Origin: Wolbachia endosymbiont of Diaphorina citri
GTDB lineage: Bacteria; Pseudomonadota; Alphaproteobacteria; Rickettsiales; Anaplasmataceae
Assembly: GCF_013096535.2 (NCBI RefSeq)
Contig: NZ_CP051265.2
Location: 1,426,001 to 1,490,000, forward strand
Length of the DNA: 64,000 bases
Direction of reading: 5' to 3'
Each line of letters begins with the position of its first letter. The first letter of the stretch is position 1. The notes beneath the pieces were generated by a model that was not told where the DNA came from, made no database searches, and was given only the letters and a program-made list of their open reading frames with translations. Positions 18,493-28,554 of the stretch are shown here, in pieces. A program made the position numbers and the translations under genes.

Positions 18493-20814
18493 ATGAATAA
18501 TGAAGATATCAGTAATAAAAAATTAACCCTACAAGGCTTAAGCAAGCTTAAATTAGACATTAATTTAAACTCTTTAGCTAGTCAAAGTACTGGTACTACA
18601 ATAGTAAAAAAAAGAAGAAAAATTCATTCTGCAGAAGAATATAGTTTATTTGACGAGAGTAAATTAGGCTCTTTAACTGAAAAAGAACAAATTTCCCGCA
18701 TTAATGCTGTACAGAATGCCACTTTGCTGAAAGAAAGAAATCATAGAGAAGAAAAAGAGAAAATAACAAAAGAAGAAAGTAATAAAGAGGTTGAAGATAA
18801 AAATGAAGCAGACTCTTTACCTAAAGAAATAAATAAGAAAGTTTTAAGTAGTACTAACTCAGTTGAAAAAAAAGAAGATAGCACTGAATATGAGAACAAT
18901 GATAAAAAGTCTCTTAAAGCTAGTAAAGATATATACTCTAAGCATTCTAAACTAGTCATTACACAGGCAATAGATGAAAGAAATGAACACCTCCCTGTAT
19001 TTAAGCAAAAATTTGGTATAAGAAGTAAACAATCAAAGTTTACTAAGGGTAAAAATATATCAAGAGAAGTTATTATACCAGACAAAATAACTATCAGGGA
19101 GTTATCTATTCGTATGGCAGAAGATAGCAAGAGTGTGCTAAAAATGCTCAAAGAAGAAGTTGGGGAGAGCTATAGAGTAGATGATCTAGTAGATCCAGAT
19201 ATAGCATGCGAAATAGCAAAAAAATTTAATCATACGGCTAAACGAGTAAGTGATGCTGATAAAGAAAAGAATTTACTCTTCATAAGCAACAGAGAAAACT
19301 TACCTAAAAGACCAAAACCACCTATCGTTACTTTTATGGGACATGTAGATCATGGTAAAACATCATTGCTCGATGCATTTCGTGAATCCAATGTTGCAGA
19401 AAGAGAGTCAGGTGGCATCACTCAACATATAGGTGCTTATCAATTAACGACAAAAAATAAGCAAAAAATTACTTTCATTGATACACCAGGGCATGAGGCG
19501 TTTACTGCAATGCGTGCACGTGGTGCCAATATTACTAATATAGTTGTGATAGTAGTTGCAGCTGATGATGGAATCATGAAACAAACAGTTGAAGCAATAA
19601 ACCATGCAAAAGCAGCAAATGTCTCTATTATAGTTGCCATTAATAAAATTGATAAATCACAACCTGGCGATGTAGAAAGAATAATTAATAGTTTGCCTCA
19701 GTATGACCTCATCCCCGAAGAACTTGGTGGTGATGTTATAATTGTGCCAGTATCAGCAAAAAAGAAAATCAACTTAGATAAACTAGAAGAGGCAATTTTA
19801 TTAATTGCTGAATTAATGACGCTAGAAGGAATAGAGGATTGTCGAGCACTTGGATGGGTAATAGAGTCCAAAATAGATAAAGCTAAAGGAATATCAGCTA
19901 CATTAATAGTTGAAGAAGGGACATTAAAGATTGGTGACATATTGGTAGTTGGTACAACATACAGCAAAGTACGCAGTATGGTTAATCACCTTGGTCAAAG
20001 AGAAAAAGCGGCACTACCTTCTACTCCAGTTGAAGTTACTGGTTTAAATGGTGTACCAAATGCTGGAGATAAATTTGTTGTTGTAAACTCTGAAAGGCAG
20101 GCTCGTGAAGTTGTTGAATACAGGTTAGAATTAATCAAGAAAAAGCAAGAAGATTTAGACGACAGTAATTTAGATATATTCAGTCGTAATGATAGTGAAA
20201 CAGAAGAACTATCTGTAGTTTTAAAGTGCGATGTCACTGGTTCTATTGAAGCAATATCAAGCTCAATTGATAAGCTTGGTAAAGAGCAAGTGAAATTAAA
20301 TATTCTACACAAAGCAGTAGGAGGAGTAACAGATTCAGATGTGCTGCTTGCAGAAGCATCAAGCGCAGTAATTTTAGCTTTTAATGTAAAAGTGGATTCA
20401 AAAATAAGAGAATTAGCAAAACAAAAAGGTATAGAAATACATACTTACAATATAATATATGAGCTTATTGAAGACATGAGGATGTATCTAACTAAAATGT
20501 TAAAGCCTGTTACACGAGAGGTTCGTGTTGGTTCTGCATCTGTAAGGCAAATATTTAATGCATCCAAAGCCGGTAATATAATCGGATGTTATGTCACTGA
20601 TGGAGTTATAAAAAAAGATTCTTTAATTAAGGTAGTACGTGGCAGCAAATTGGTGCATGAAGGAAAGTTAAAAGCACTACGTAGATTTAAAGATGATGTT
20701 AAAGAAGTGGGTGTAAATTTTGAATGCGGAATATCGCTAGAGGGTAATATCGATATTAAAGTTGGAGACATTTTGGAAGCTTATCAATTAGTGCAAGAAG
20801 AAAGGACGTTATAG
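18493..20814 (+). CDS. infB: Translation initiation factor IF-2
   Basis: A GTPase that brings fMet-tRNA to the small ribosomal subunit and joins subunits. A lysine/glutamate-rich N-terminal extension (about 1-190) is followed by the IF2-N segment and the G domain: G1 GHVDHGKTS at 283-291, G3 [17 protein letters not shown]4 NKID. Domains II-IV then bind the initiator tRNA. At 773 residues it is a normal size. It sits between nusA (9 bp gap) and rbfA (3 bp gap), the classical operon order. Confidence 0.96.
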   Translation: MNNEDISNKKLTLQGLSKLKLDINLNSLASQSTGTTIVKKRRKIHSAEEYSLFDESKLGSLTEKEQISRINAVQNATLLKERNHREEKEKITKEESNKEVEDKNEADSLPKEINKKVLSSTNSVEKKEDSTEYENNDKKSLKASKDIYSKHSKLVITQAIDERNEHLPVFKQKFGIRSKQSKFTKGKNISREVIIPDKITIRELSIRMAEDSKSVLKMLKEEVGESYRVDDLVDPDIACEIAKKFNHTAKRVSDADKEKNLLFISNRENLPKRPKPPIVTFMGHVDHGKTSLLDAFRESNVAERESGGITQHIGAYQLTTKNKQKITFIDTPGHEAFTAMRARGANITNIVVIVVAADDGIMKQTVEAINHAKAANVSIIVAINKIDKSQPGDVERIINSLPQYDLIPEELGGDVIIVPVSAKKKINLDKLEEAILLIAELMTLEGIEDCRALGWVIESKIDKAKGISATLIVEEGTLKIGDILVVGTTYSKVRSMVNHLGQREKAALPSTPVEVTGLNGVPNAGDKFVVVNSERQAREVVEYRLELIKKKQEDLDDSNLDIFSRNDSETEELSVVLKCDVTGSIEAISSSIDKLGKEQVKLNILHKAVGGVTDSDVLLAEASSAVILAFNVKVDSKIRELAKQKGIEIHTYNIIYELIEDMRMYLTKMLKPVTREVRVGSASVRQIFNASKAGNIIGCYVTDGVIKKDSLIKVVRGSKLVHEGKLKALRRFKDDVKEVGVNFECGISLEGNIDIKVGDILEAYQLVQEERTL

Positions 20815-20817
20815 TAG

Positions 20818-21174
20818 TTGAATATGAAAAAGGAAATTAGAAACCTAAAAGTAGCATCGGTATTACACAGGGCAATATCAAAAGTCTTAATGGAAGGTAA
20901 TGTTCTTAATGAAAAAGTAGTAGTATCTGATGTAAAGCTAAGCAAAGATTTGAAGAAAGCAGATGTATATATTGTGTTATCTTCATTAAACACCCAAAAT
21001 GATAATGATGATATCAGCACTGTTGTTAATGAAATGAACCAATCTGCATGGTCAATACGTAAATCTATATTGTGTTATGTTGATTTGCGATTTATACCTG
21101 AGTTAGTTTTTAAGCCTGATTTAGCATTCGATAATTTTGTCAATGTAAGCAAAATATTACATAATCACACTTAA
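20818..21174 (+). CDS. rbfA: 30S ribosome-binding factor A
   Basis: A small KH-fold factor for late 30S maturation and 16S rRNA 5'-end processing. It is 118 residues with the family pattern LKVASVLHRAISKVL and KLSKDLKKADVYIVL, ending in the usual LVFKPDLAFDNFVNVSKIL. The frame opens with TTG at 20818, three bases after infB stops; the ATG at 20824 is an alternative. It probably shares the nusA-infB transcript. Confidence 0.92.
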   Translation: MNMKKEIRNLKVASVLHRAISKVLMEGNVLNEKVVVSDVKLSKDLKKADVYIVLSSLNTQNDNDDISTVVNEMNQSAWSIRKSILCYVDLRFIPELVFKPDLAFDNFVNVSKILHNHT

Positions 21175-21177
21175 TTA

Positions 21178-22065
21178 ATGTATTTCAACCATTATTTCTC
21201 ATTAATGAGAATACACAGTTTAACAGGTTTATGGCTTGTGCTATTTTCTAGCTTAAGCGGCATTCTTTTAGCCTCAACTTCTCTATCGTATCAGGCTCTT
21301 TTTCTCCTTGTTTTGTTTACTATAGGTGCATTTTTAATGAGACCCGCAGGGTGCATAATCAATGATATCTTCGATAGAGAAATAGATGCGCACGTTGAAC
21401 GAACAAAATATAGGCCACTTGCAAGTGGTGCATTAAACATAAAGCAGGCTTTGGCTTTACTTTCACTGTTACTGTCTATTGCCCTGGTAATCTTATTATT
21501 AACCAATAAAACTACTCTTATACTTGGAATAATTTCAATGTGCATGATAGTTATCTACCCCTTGCTAAAGCGTTACGTTTGGTGGCCACAATTGTTTTTA
21601 GGGTTTACTTTCAACATGGGATCACTCATGGGTTCAGCAGCAATAACAAACCAGATTAGCATAGAATCCTTGCTATTTTATATAGGATGCGTCTTTTGGA
21701 CGCTTAGTTATGATACTATATACGCTCATCAAGATAAAAAAGATGATGAGAAATTAGGAATGAAATCTACTGCATTATATTTTGGCAATACAACAAAATC
21801 TTGGTTGAAAAGATTTTATTTAATATCCTTAATGGCATGGTTGTACGCTGGTATACTATCATCATTAAATAACATCTTTTATATTGCTTTACTTGCCATA
21901 GGATTCATATTTCACCACCAACACAAAAATTTCAATCCAGACGATTCTAATCAATGCATGTCCATATTTAAAAATAATTCCCAGATAGGACTCCTGCTCT
22001 TTTTCGGTATCCTTTTAGATAGAATTCTAAATTCTACTTTTGTATCCGTTCAGATGCATGGCTAA
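21178..22065 (+). CDS. ubiA: 4-hydroxybenzoate polyprenyltransferase
   Basis: An integral membrane enzyme that attaches the polyprenyl tail to 4-hydroxybenzoate in ubiquinone synthesis. The two Mg-binding Asp motifs are seen: NDIFDREID (residues 62-70) and, around 180, YDTIYAHQDKKDD. Eight or nine hydrophobic helices are apparent, in 295 residues. It begins 3 bp after rbfA, so it could be the last gene of that transcript; in other bacteria ubiA is not usually there. Confidence 0.93.
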   Translation: MYFNHYFSLMRIHSLTGLWLVLFSSLSGILLASTSLSYQALFLLVLFTIGAFLMRPAGCIINDIFDREIDAHVERTKYRPLASGALNIKQALALLSLLLSIALVILLLTNKTTLILGIISMCMIVIYPLLKRYVWWPQLFLGFTFNMGSLMGSAAITNQISIESLLFYIGCVFWTLSYDTIYAHQDKKDDEKLGMKSTALYFGNTTKSWLKRFYLISLMAWLYAGILSSLNNIFYIALLAIGFIFHHQHKNFNPDDSNQCMSIFKNNSQIGLLLFFGILLDRILNSTFVSVQMHG

Positions 22066-22084
22066 TGTGTAAATATCGAAGCAA

Positions 22085-22141
22085 AAATGGTGTCAAGCTC
22101 TGGAATGACAGAGAAAGCATCATATTGGGATGACACCATTT
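22085..22141. repeat. Degenerate Wolbachia-type palindrome after ubiA
   Basis: 11-bp arms (aaatggtgtca / tgacaccattt) at 22085-22095 and 22131-22141 flank a stretch containing tctggaatgacagag and tgggatgacacc. This wording resembles the short palindromic intergenic repeats common in Wolbachia. It may also act as the terminator of the nusA-ubiA cluster. Confidence 0.5.
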
Positions 22142-22261
22142 ATTTCTATGGCTGTCTTTTCTATCTTATTTTGTCACCCTGATGAACAGATTCTACTGTT
22201 TAGAACATATCTTGAAAGGAAATTAGGAAGATAATATGATAGGATCAGTAAAAAATATATC

Positions 22262-22344
22262 TAGGTGATGTAGCTAAGAGTTGCACAAGGTGGCCAAGAA
22301 AGCACAAAATCAGAACAATTATTAATGCTATACGATACATAATG
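22262..22344 (+). pseudogene. IS5-family transposase N-terminal remnant
   Basis: The + frame reads RKHKIRTIINAIRYIM, the classic IS5-family N-terminal segment (followed in full copies by a GCQW motif), then enters the left end of IS481 copy 1 and stops (CTRHNLI). A related, longer remnant lies at 39430-39940. The remaining 22142-22261 holds nothing recognisable. Confidence 0.55.
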
Positions 22345-23540
22345 TGTACTAGACACAACTTAATCTGACAGGGATGAATTAACTGACAGAAGAATTGAGG
22401 TAGTTAAAACTAATATCAGTCTCTTGTTTCATGCTACTAATATTTTTCTGAAAAGCAATGTGTTTGCTATTAAGAAAAGTCTGAGTAGGCGTTTTGCCAT
22501 AGCAATATTTGCCTGAATGAGGCCTTGTCTCATTATAAGAACGCAACCAATGATCAACATCTATCTGCAGATCTTCCAAAGAATTGTAGATTTTCTTGCG
22601 AAAAATAATATTGTAACACTCATCTTGCATAGTCTTATGGAATCTCTCGCATATGCCATTAGTTTGCGGAGAATTGGCTTTAGTTCTTGAGTGATCAATA
22701 TTTTCGATTCCTAAGTATAACTGATAAGCGTGATTCTCTGGTTTGCCACAATATTCTGTACCTCTATCGGTCAAAATGCGCAATAATGGCACGCTTTGTA
22801 CATCAAAAAATGGTATTACTCTATCATTCAGCAAGTCAGCAGCGGTAATAGCAGTTTTATCTGTATAAAGCTTAGCAAAAGCCACTCTCGAATAAGTATC
22901 AATAAAAGTTTGCTGATAGATTCTTCCTATACCCTTGATGTTGCCTACATAATAAGTATCTTGAGAACCTAAATAACCTGGATGCTCTGTTTCAATTTCA
23001 CCATGTGCTTCCCTTTGTTCTTTAACTTTTTCTAAAGCCGCAAGTTGCTCCTCTGTTAGAATTATTCCATCTTGCATAACTTTTGCCTCAAGAGCCCTCA
23101 GTCTTTTTTTGAAGGTCTCAAGGTCATTTCTCAGCCATACAGATCTCACTCCACCTTCAGAGATTATTATGCCCCTTTTTCTCAGTTCATTTGCAGCTCT
23201 TTGTTGTCCATATGCAGGAAATTCTGTTGCAATATTAACTACAGCTCTTTCCATGTCTTCAGAGACTCTGTTTGCCATAAGTGGTTTTTTCTTGCTTATC
23301 TCATGCAGCGCTTCTTCTCCTCCATTTTCATATAGTTCTTTGAATCTATAAAATGTATCCCTTGAATATCCCATAACCTTGCATGCTTGAGACACATTTC
23401 CAAGCTGTTTTGCTAGCTCTAGCAATCCTAGTTTCGGCTTTAGTATTTTTGTTTGTATCGTACTCATTTCTAACACTCCTTTCTTTTATTATTTTATAAC
23501 TTACTTTTTTAAAGTGTCAGATCAAGTCTTGTTTAATACA
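22345..23540 (-). mobile_element. IS481-type element, copy 1
   Basis: Imperfect terminal inverted repeats start with TGTA; both carry ATCTGACA about 18 bp in. The element is 1,196 bp and holds one transposase. Flanks acataatg (left) and aattaaac (right) do not match. It interrupts an IS5-type remnant on the left. Confidence 0.8.
22379..23476 (-). CDS. IS481-family transposase
   Basis: 365 residues. A helix-turn-helix N-terminus ([21 protein letters not shown]) is followed by a second HTH-like segment and an rve/integrase core with D in FIDTYSRVAFAKLY, D in ILTDRGTEYCG, and E in SPQTNGICERFHKTMQDE. The C-terminal YNETRPHSGKYCYGKTPTQTF is typical of the family. The frame is intact. A frameshifted, IS-interrupted relative lies at 44771-45746. 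Confidence 0.9.
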   Translation of the reverse strand: MLEMSTIQTKILKPKLGLLELAKQLGNVSQACKVMGYSRDTFYRFKELYENGGEEALHEISKKKPLMANRVSEDMERAVVNIATEFPAYGQQRAANELRKRGIIISEGGVRSVWLRNDLETFKKRLRALEAKVMQDGIILTEEQLAALEKVKEQREAHGEIETEHPGYLGSQDTYYVGNIKGIGRIYQQTFIDTYSRVAFAKLYTDKTAITAADLLNDRVIPFFDVQSVPLLRILTDRGTEYCGKPENHAYQLYLGIENIDHSRTKANSPQTNGICERFHKTMQDECYNIIFRKKIYNSLEDLQIDVDHWLRSYNETRPHSGKYCYGKTPTQTFLNSKHIAFQKNISSMKQETDISFNYLNSSVS

Positions 23541-23636
23541 AATTAAACAACTTCAGGAGTAAATGGCACTTTGTAGTTGCTTGTCCACTGTCATATTATT
23601 TTTGTGTGATTTATAGAGATTATTACAGCTGATCTA

Positions 23637-25688
23637 TCAGATTAAGTCTAAACTATTAGATATAAAACCAGTATCAGCGAAAGCTGAATTACCTTCATTA
23701 TCATAATAGTAAGGATTTGTTTTTTGTACATCATTAAAGACAGTTTTTAATAGTACTTCCTTATCACTATTCCATGCAACTTTCTCCATAATTGGAATAT
23801 ACTCATTACACTTATGGTCACTTCCACAGTCCTTGATTTTACCGTTAGCCTTTAGATAAGGCTTTAATTGATTATAGCGTATTTGAGTGTTATTGCCCTC
23901 TTTATCTATCATTTGCCCTAAGTGATTAACAAGTATCAATGGTGCAATTTGTTTTACTTTCATAACACTTGTTCCACTGGATTCTTTAATGAGATCAGGA
24001 CATGATTCTCTAGAAAAAAAGTTCTTATTTAATTCTTTATTACTGTAATGAATATCATAGTGACAGAAACTCCTAATTTCATCATCCTGACAGGATAATT
24101 CTTTTGTATTATTCACACAATTACCACATTTTATATTACTGAAATAGGATGCTGAATCAACATTCCCTGTAAAGGCAAATTTAAAATTTACTGCACCATA
24201 ATGACCATCTGCTCCCTTTTCTATATATTTTACAATTTTAGAATTATTGTACATCTCAGGATACAATTCCTTTAGTAAATCAGATGTATTAAAACCTTGA
24301 TGACCTATCTTCTTATAAGTTTTATAGAAATGAGCATAAGGCCCACAATTTTCTTTGTTGGAACAATCTGGAGTTATTTCTTGAGATGTAATTTCTCCAT
24401 TTTCATTTCCTCCTTCATTAATAACAGGTTTATTTGTACCAGTTCCATCTCCTTCATTGGTAACAGGTTTATTTGTACCAGTTCCATCTCTTTCATTGGT
24501 AACAGGTTTATTTGTACCAGTTCCATCTCCTTCATTGGTAACAGGTTTATTTGTACCAGTTCCATCTCCTTCATTGGTAACAGGTTTATTTGTACCAGTT
24601 CCATCTCCTTCATTGGTAACAGGTTTATTTGTACCAGTTCCATCTCCTTCATTGGTAACAGGTTTATTTGTACCAGTTCCCTTCTCTTTTTTACATTCTT
24701 CAGCTCCTTTTTTATACCACTCAGTCTCTGCTTTTGCCATGTCAATTTTACACTGCATAAGTTTTTCTTTTACCTCTTCAATCCTAGACCGCATAACTTC
24801 TTCTTTCTCCTGTTCAATTTTACACCTCAAAGCTTCCATTCTTGCTACCTTAACTTCATTCTCAGCCTGTTCTACCTTTTCTTTAAACTCTGCCTCTATA
24901 TCTTCTTTAGCTTTTTTTAACTGCTCAACTTCTTCTTTTGCTGCCTTAGCTTCATTCTCAGTCTGTTCTACCTTTTCTTTAAACTCTGCCTCTATACCTT
25001 CTTTAGCTTTTTTTAACTGCTCAACTTCTTCTTTTGCTGCCTTAGCTTCATTCTCAGCCTGTTCTACCTTTTCTTTAAACTCTACTTCTATACCTTCTTT
25101 AGCTTTTTTTAACTGCTCAACTTCTTCTTTTGCTGCCTTAGCTTCATTCTCAGTCTGTTCTACCTTTTCTTTAAACTCTGCCTCTATATCTTCTTTAGCT
25201 TTTTTTAACTGCTCAACTTCTTCTTTTGCTGCCTTAGCTTCATTCTCAGCCTGTTCTACCTTTTCTTTAAACTCTACTTCTATACCTTCTTTAGCTTTTT
25301 TTAACTGCTCAACTTCTGCTTTTGCTACCTTAGCTTCATTCTCAGCCTGTTCTACCTTTTCTTTAAACTCTGCCTCTATATCTTCTTTAGCTTTTTTTAA
25401 CTGCTCAACTTCTTCTTTTGCTGCCTTAGCTTCATTCTCAGTCTGTTCTACCTTTTCTTTAAACTCTGCCTCTATATCTTCTTTAGCTTTTTTTAACTGC
25501 TCAACTTCTGCTTTTGATTGCAGAACCTCCTTTTCACATTCCACAAGTGAACTTTTTTCCTCTCTTATAATTCTATTCTCAATCATCTCGCCTACACTTT
25601 CTTCACTATAATAAAGTTTGTTAGTATATGAATCACCGTTACTCATTTGATCACCATAGCTATCTTTTAACACAAAAACCTCCTCCAC
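23637..25688 (-). CDS. Repeat-built coiled-coil protein, candidate secreted effector
   Basis: 683 residues in four blocks. Residues 1-60 are a short polar head. Residues about 60-290 hold seven near-identical 32-residue coiled-coil units (EVEQLKKAKEDIEAEFKEKV then EQTENEAKAAKE). About 340-435 hold seven 13-residue GTGTNKPVTNEGD units, probably a flexible linker. A unique cysteine-containing C-terminal domain follows (CSNKENCGPYAHFYKTY, IKCGNCVNNTKELSCQDDEIRSFCHYD). There is no signal peptide or membrane helix. The design (head, long rod, linker, globular cap) resembles bacterial effectors or adhesins, but no known family was recognised. Its upstream DNA shares a conserved block with the ankyrin gene at 30460. 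Confidence 0.7.
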   Translation of the reverse strand: MEEVFVLKDSYGDQMSNGDSYTNKLYYSEESVGEMIENRIIREEKSSLVECEKEVLQSKAEVEQLKKAKEDIEAEFKEKVEQTENEAKAAKEEVEQLKKAKEDIEAEFKEKVEQAENEAKVAKAEVEQLKKAKEGIEVEFKEKVEQAENEAKAAKEEVEQLKKAKEDIEAEFKEKVEQTENEAKAAKEEVEQLKKAKEGIEVEFKEKVEQAENEAKAAKEEVEQLKKAKEGIEAEFKEKVEQTENEAKAAKEEVEQLKKAKEDIEAEFKEKVEQAENEVKVARMEALRCKIEQEKEEVMRSRIEEVKEKLMQCKIDMAKAETEWYKKGAEECKKEKGTGTNKPVTNEGDGTGTNKPVTNEGDGTGTNKPVTNEGDGTGTNKPVTNEGDGTGTNKPVTNERDGTGTNKPVTNEGDGTGTNKPVINEGGNENGEITSQEITPDCSNKENCGPYAHFYKTYKKIGHQGFNTSDLLKELYPEMYNNSKIVKYIEKGADGHYGAVNFKFAFTGNVDSASYFSNIKCGNCVNNTKELSCQDDEIRSFCHYDIHYSNKELNKNFFSRESCPDLIKESSGTSVMKVKQIAPLILVNHLGQMIDKEGNNTQIRYNQLKPYLKANGKIKDCGSDHKCNEYIPIMEKVAWNSDKEVLLKTVFNDVQKTNPYYYDNEGNSAFADTGFISNSLDLI
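24412..24684. repeat. 39-bp tandem repeat (x7) inside the coiled-coil gene
   Basis: Seven consecutive 39-bp units encode GTGTNKPVTNEGD; two have single residue changes. The period is a multiple of three, and copies are nearly identical, which suggests recent expansion. Confidence 0.93.
24850..25525. repeat. 96-bp tandem repeat (x7) inside the coiled-coil gene
   Basis: Seven units of 96 bp encode the 32-residue heptad-rich repeat. Units differ at only a few positions (D/G, A/V, T/A), arranged in a mosaic that points to unequal crossover or gene conversion between units. Confidence 0.93.
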
Positions 25689-25924
25689 AGCAAAACTGTA
25701 ATTACATTAAAACAAAAAAACTAAAGATTTAATGTGGATAAAAGAAACCACAACTAAAAAAATCTCCAGTACACTACAGAAATATTATAAATCAAAATAA
25801 TTAAAAATGTAACAATTGGATTGCCATATTTAGTATAAAACTAGCGTTGTGATCTAAATTTCTACCTTGATTTACCTTTGAATTATGTTTTTGGTATGAA
25901 TTGGCTCAATCTTTCTTTATTATT

Positions 25925-26160
25925 GAGAACTGTTCCTTTTGGGATGCGTTGGTCTACCACTTGATTCATGCGAACTTTTATTTATAATCACTTTATTATA
26001 CCTTATAACTAGCCATAATAGACTACTTTAGTCAAATTTAGATATGAACTGATCGGCTTAGCTTTGTTACAAATTTTACACTTTTATTTGCACAACGCTG
26101 CTTTTATTTAAGCCGTTCTCGCAAGGATACGTACCTTTTTGCGATTTTAGGAAAAGTAAA
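25925..26160 (-). promoter_or_regulatory. Conserved upstream block A
   Basis: About 230 bp, starting some 240 bp upstream of the coiled-coil gene, is clearly similar to 32885-33110 upstream of the ankyrin gene, in the same orientation relative to each gene. Shared landmarks include ggtctacca, cgaactttt, tagctttgtt and a terminal acctttttt. It may be a shared promoter/leader or an old repeat. No ORF fits. 25689-25924 shows nothing further. Confidence 0.55.
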
Positions 26161-26198
26161 TAAGTAAATTTTACTTGATGCTAAATGAGATGCATGTT

Positions 26199-26340
26199 TT
26201 AAAATGTTTCTCTGAAAAGTTTTACAGCTTCTTCTTTGAATTCTGCTGTATACTCTCTTCCATTTGTCATATTACACCCCTTTATAAAAACATTTTTTAC
26301 TAAAAACGTCCCAACTTTTTCTGGAAGGTCTGTATCTTTT
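26199..26340 (-). pseudogene. IS3-family orfA remnant
   Basis: From ATG at 26270 the frame reads MTNGREYTAEFKEEAVKLF and ends at 26199: the opening of an IS3-type orfA helix-turn-helix protein. Upstream, about 26290-26340, lies a likely IS end (ccttccagaaaaagttggga on the minus strand). The rest of the element is absent. 26341-26562 shows nothing recognisable. Confidence 0.55.
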
Positions 26341-26562
26341 CAAGAAGAGAAAATATAAAAAAACACTAAAATGAGTAAAATTATACTTGCATTAGGTTTT
26401 TTATTTTACATAATATATAATGTTTTTTTGTAATGGTGGAAAGTCAAAGGTATCTTTAATCCTAAATAAGTTTCTGATACAAAAATAAGTCCATCATCTA
26501 GAGAGTTACACTGTTGTGAAAATGTTTTAATAAAGAATGTAATGTTTACAGGTAAGTTTCAG

Positions 26563-27416
26563 GGTTCTGTCGCATCTATAAATTGTAGTACAAGAAGATT
26601 GTAAAAACTGGAATTATGAGAGTTATAGAGCCATTAACATAGCAAAATTTTCAAAAGTAGAACCATTATCATTAGCTTTAATAATTTGTCTTTTTTGAAT
26701 CATACGAATATTTTCTATGCCTGTGATGGTAATCTTTGCAGAATGGAAGCTTTTAAACCCAAGCATTGGTTTTATTAATTTTTTGATAAATCTATGATCT
26801 TGTTCAACAATATTATTTAGATATCTTACTTGAAAAACCGTGATTCTATAAGGTTCAGGAATTTCCGTATTCAAGTCATCAATAGCAGCAATATTACTGC
26901 CGCTTTTATCAATTACTACTTTCTCAGGAAGATTATTCCTTCTAAAGGCTTTACGAAAGAATGCAAGTGCTGCAGACTTGTCTCTACGAGTACACATCAG
27001 AAAGTCTACAGTATTGCCGAGACTATCTAGTGCTCTGTATAGATAAACCCATTTACCGTTTAATTTTATGTAGGTCTCGTCCATTCTCCAGCTACTGCCA
27101 ACCTGCTTCTTCCTTTTCCTCACCTCTTCATCTATCAGTGGCACAAATCTGATAATCCACCTTTGTAGCGTAGCATGATCAATTTTCGCTCCTCTTATAC
27201 TCATCATTTCTTCCAAATCTCGATAGCTCAAAGAAAATCGACACTTCATGTATACTGATAACATTATTATCTCTGCTGAAAAGCTAAATCCTTTGAAATA
27301 GGGCAATAATTTTGGACTAATACGCAACATCTTTGCTTTTTTAAAGATGATTATATTACTTCTTTTCTATTTTCCTACAAATGAAACTGACTTCGCTCTA
27401 TAGATGCGACAGAACC
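26563..27416 (-). mobile_element. IS6-family element, copy 5 (complete, 854 bp)
   Basis: Terminal repeats are intact; flanks agtttcag (left) and ctgagaaa (right) differ. With copy 6 it brackets 1.1 kb in inverted orientation. It shares with copy 6 the single-base change giving Ile150. Confidence 0.95.
26623..27330 (-). CDS. IS6-family DDE transposase (copy 5, Ile150 form)
   Basis: Intact 235 residues. It differs from copies 1-4 only at residue 150 (Ile for Leu; att for ctt), right after the second catalytic Asp region. Confidence 0.95.
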   Translation of the reverse strand: MLRISPKLLPYFKGFSFSAEIIMLSVYMKCRFSLSYRDLEEMMSIRGAKIDHATLQRWIIRFVPLIDEEVRKRKKQVGSSWRMDETYIKLNGKWVYLYRALDSLGNTVDFLMCTRRDKSAALAFFRKAFRRNNLPEKVVIDKSGSNIAAIDDLNTEIPEPYRITVFQVRYLNNIVEQDHRFIKKLIKPMLGFKSFHSAKITITGIENIRMIQKRQIIKANDNGSTFENFAMLMAL

Positions 27417-28554
27417 CTGAGAAATTGTCGATTACTAACTTAGCTAACTGTTCTTGGTTTAAGTTTTGTAAAATTCTTTTTTTATAGTATCTGATAGAAT
27501 AATCATCCTTCTGAATTATTGCTTTTTTGAGCTCCTTTACTAGATATGTATCTAGCTTCATTAGATTTTCATACATGCCTTGATTATCATGCAATTTAAC
27601 ATTCAATTGATCTATTAAATGATTTAATTTATCCAATGCTTGACCACTTATATAGTCCGAAAGCTTACTCTTAAGATCTTCTGTAGATAAATTGGCTGAG
27701 CTATCTAACATTACTAATTTTACTTTATACTTATTTTTGTCACAAAAATCTCTGAGTTCTTCCAATGGGTATTTTTCTTTATTACACTTATACTTAGCAT
27801 TAGAAAAAATGGTATACAAAGCAAAAACAGGGATTCCTTTAGTTACCATATAATGAAGTTCATCACGACTTTCTAATGTCATTCCAAGAGCTCCCCCAAG
27901 CTTTTCTAGTAGCTTTTTCTCATTTTTTCCTAGGGAGGTAGATCCTGCAAACTTATCTTGTTCTTTATCACTATATTCTCTGACAAAATTCATAAACTCT
28001 GTTCTTTCATCAGCTACTTTTTTTCCCATTCCACATAAATCATCTATTTTACTTTCTTCTACTCCATGATATTCAAGATAGTCTCTTACTACAGCATCGT
28101 TGCCGTTACTGAGTAAATCTACTAGCTTTTTAGGAACTTGTTCTAATCCTTCAGATGACATCAAGAGGTGAAGTTTTTTATCTTGGTTCCAGTTTCTTAT
28201 CAATCTTATGAACAAATCATAGTCTTTGTTTTCCTTTAGAACATTAATCACAGATTGCATATGTTGAGCAAGCTCTTGCTTCAATTTATCGCTTTGAACA
28301 CCTTGGTCTTTAACGTATGTTTCTAAATCATAATTATTGTCTAATGCTGCTTTAACTTCTTCTACTAAGCCTTTCAAATCTGTACACCTCTTTTCATCAA
28401 GCTCGTGTCTGTTTAGACCCGTTAAGCATGAAAGTGTATTCTCAATTATTCCATGCATTACGCGGAATGCAGAATAATCAGCAATACCACTAAAATCATA
28501 ATATTCTTTTACAATTTTGGTTCTGTCGCATCTATAGAGCGAAGTCAGTTTCAT
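27367..28554 (-). pseudogene. Hypothetical protein fragment cut by IS6 at both ends
   Basis: The native part is only 27417-28518, about 367 residues. The first 12 residues of the frame (MKLTSLYRCDRT) and the last 16 (GFCRIYRAKSVSFVGK) come from the inward ends of copies 6 and 5. The native segment is helical, lysine/leucine/aspartate-rich and soluble, with no recognised domain. It is an internal slice of a larger protein, probably a Wolbachia accessory or effector-like gene. The IS-borne ATG has no good ribosome site, so expression is doubtful. Confidence 0.6.

Noticed and set aside
24412..24684. Regular 39-bp direct repeats resembling a CRISPR array
   Set aside because: Units are contiguous with no spacers and encode an in-frame peptide repeat; no cas genes are nearby.
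24297..25611. Long antisense open frames opposite the coiled-coil gene (207 and 384 residues)
   Set aside because: They are mirror images of the tandem repeats; composition (Ser/Phe/Cys-rich) is that of antisense reading, with no ribosome site.
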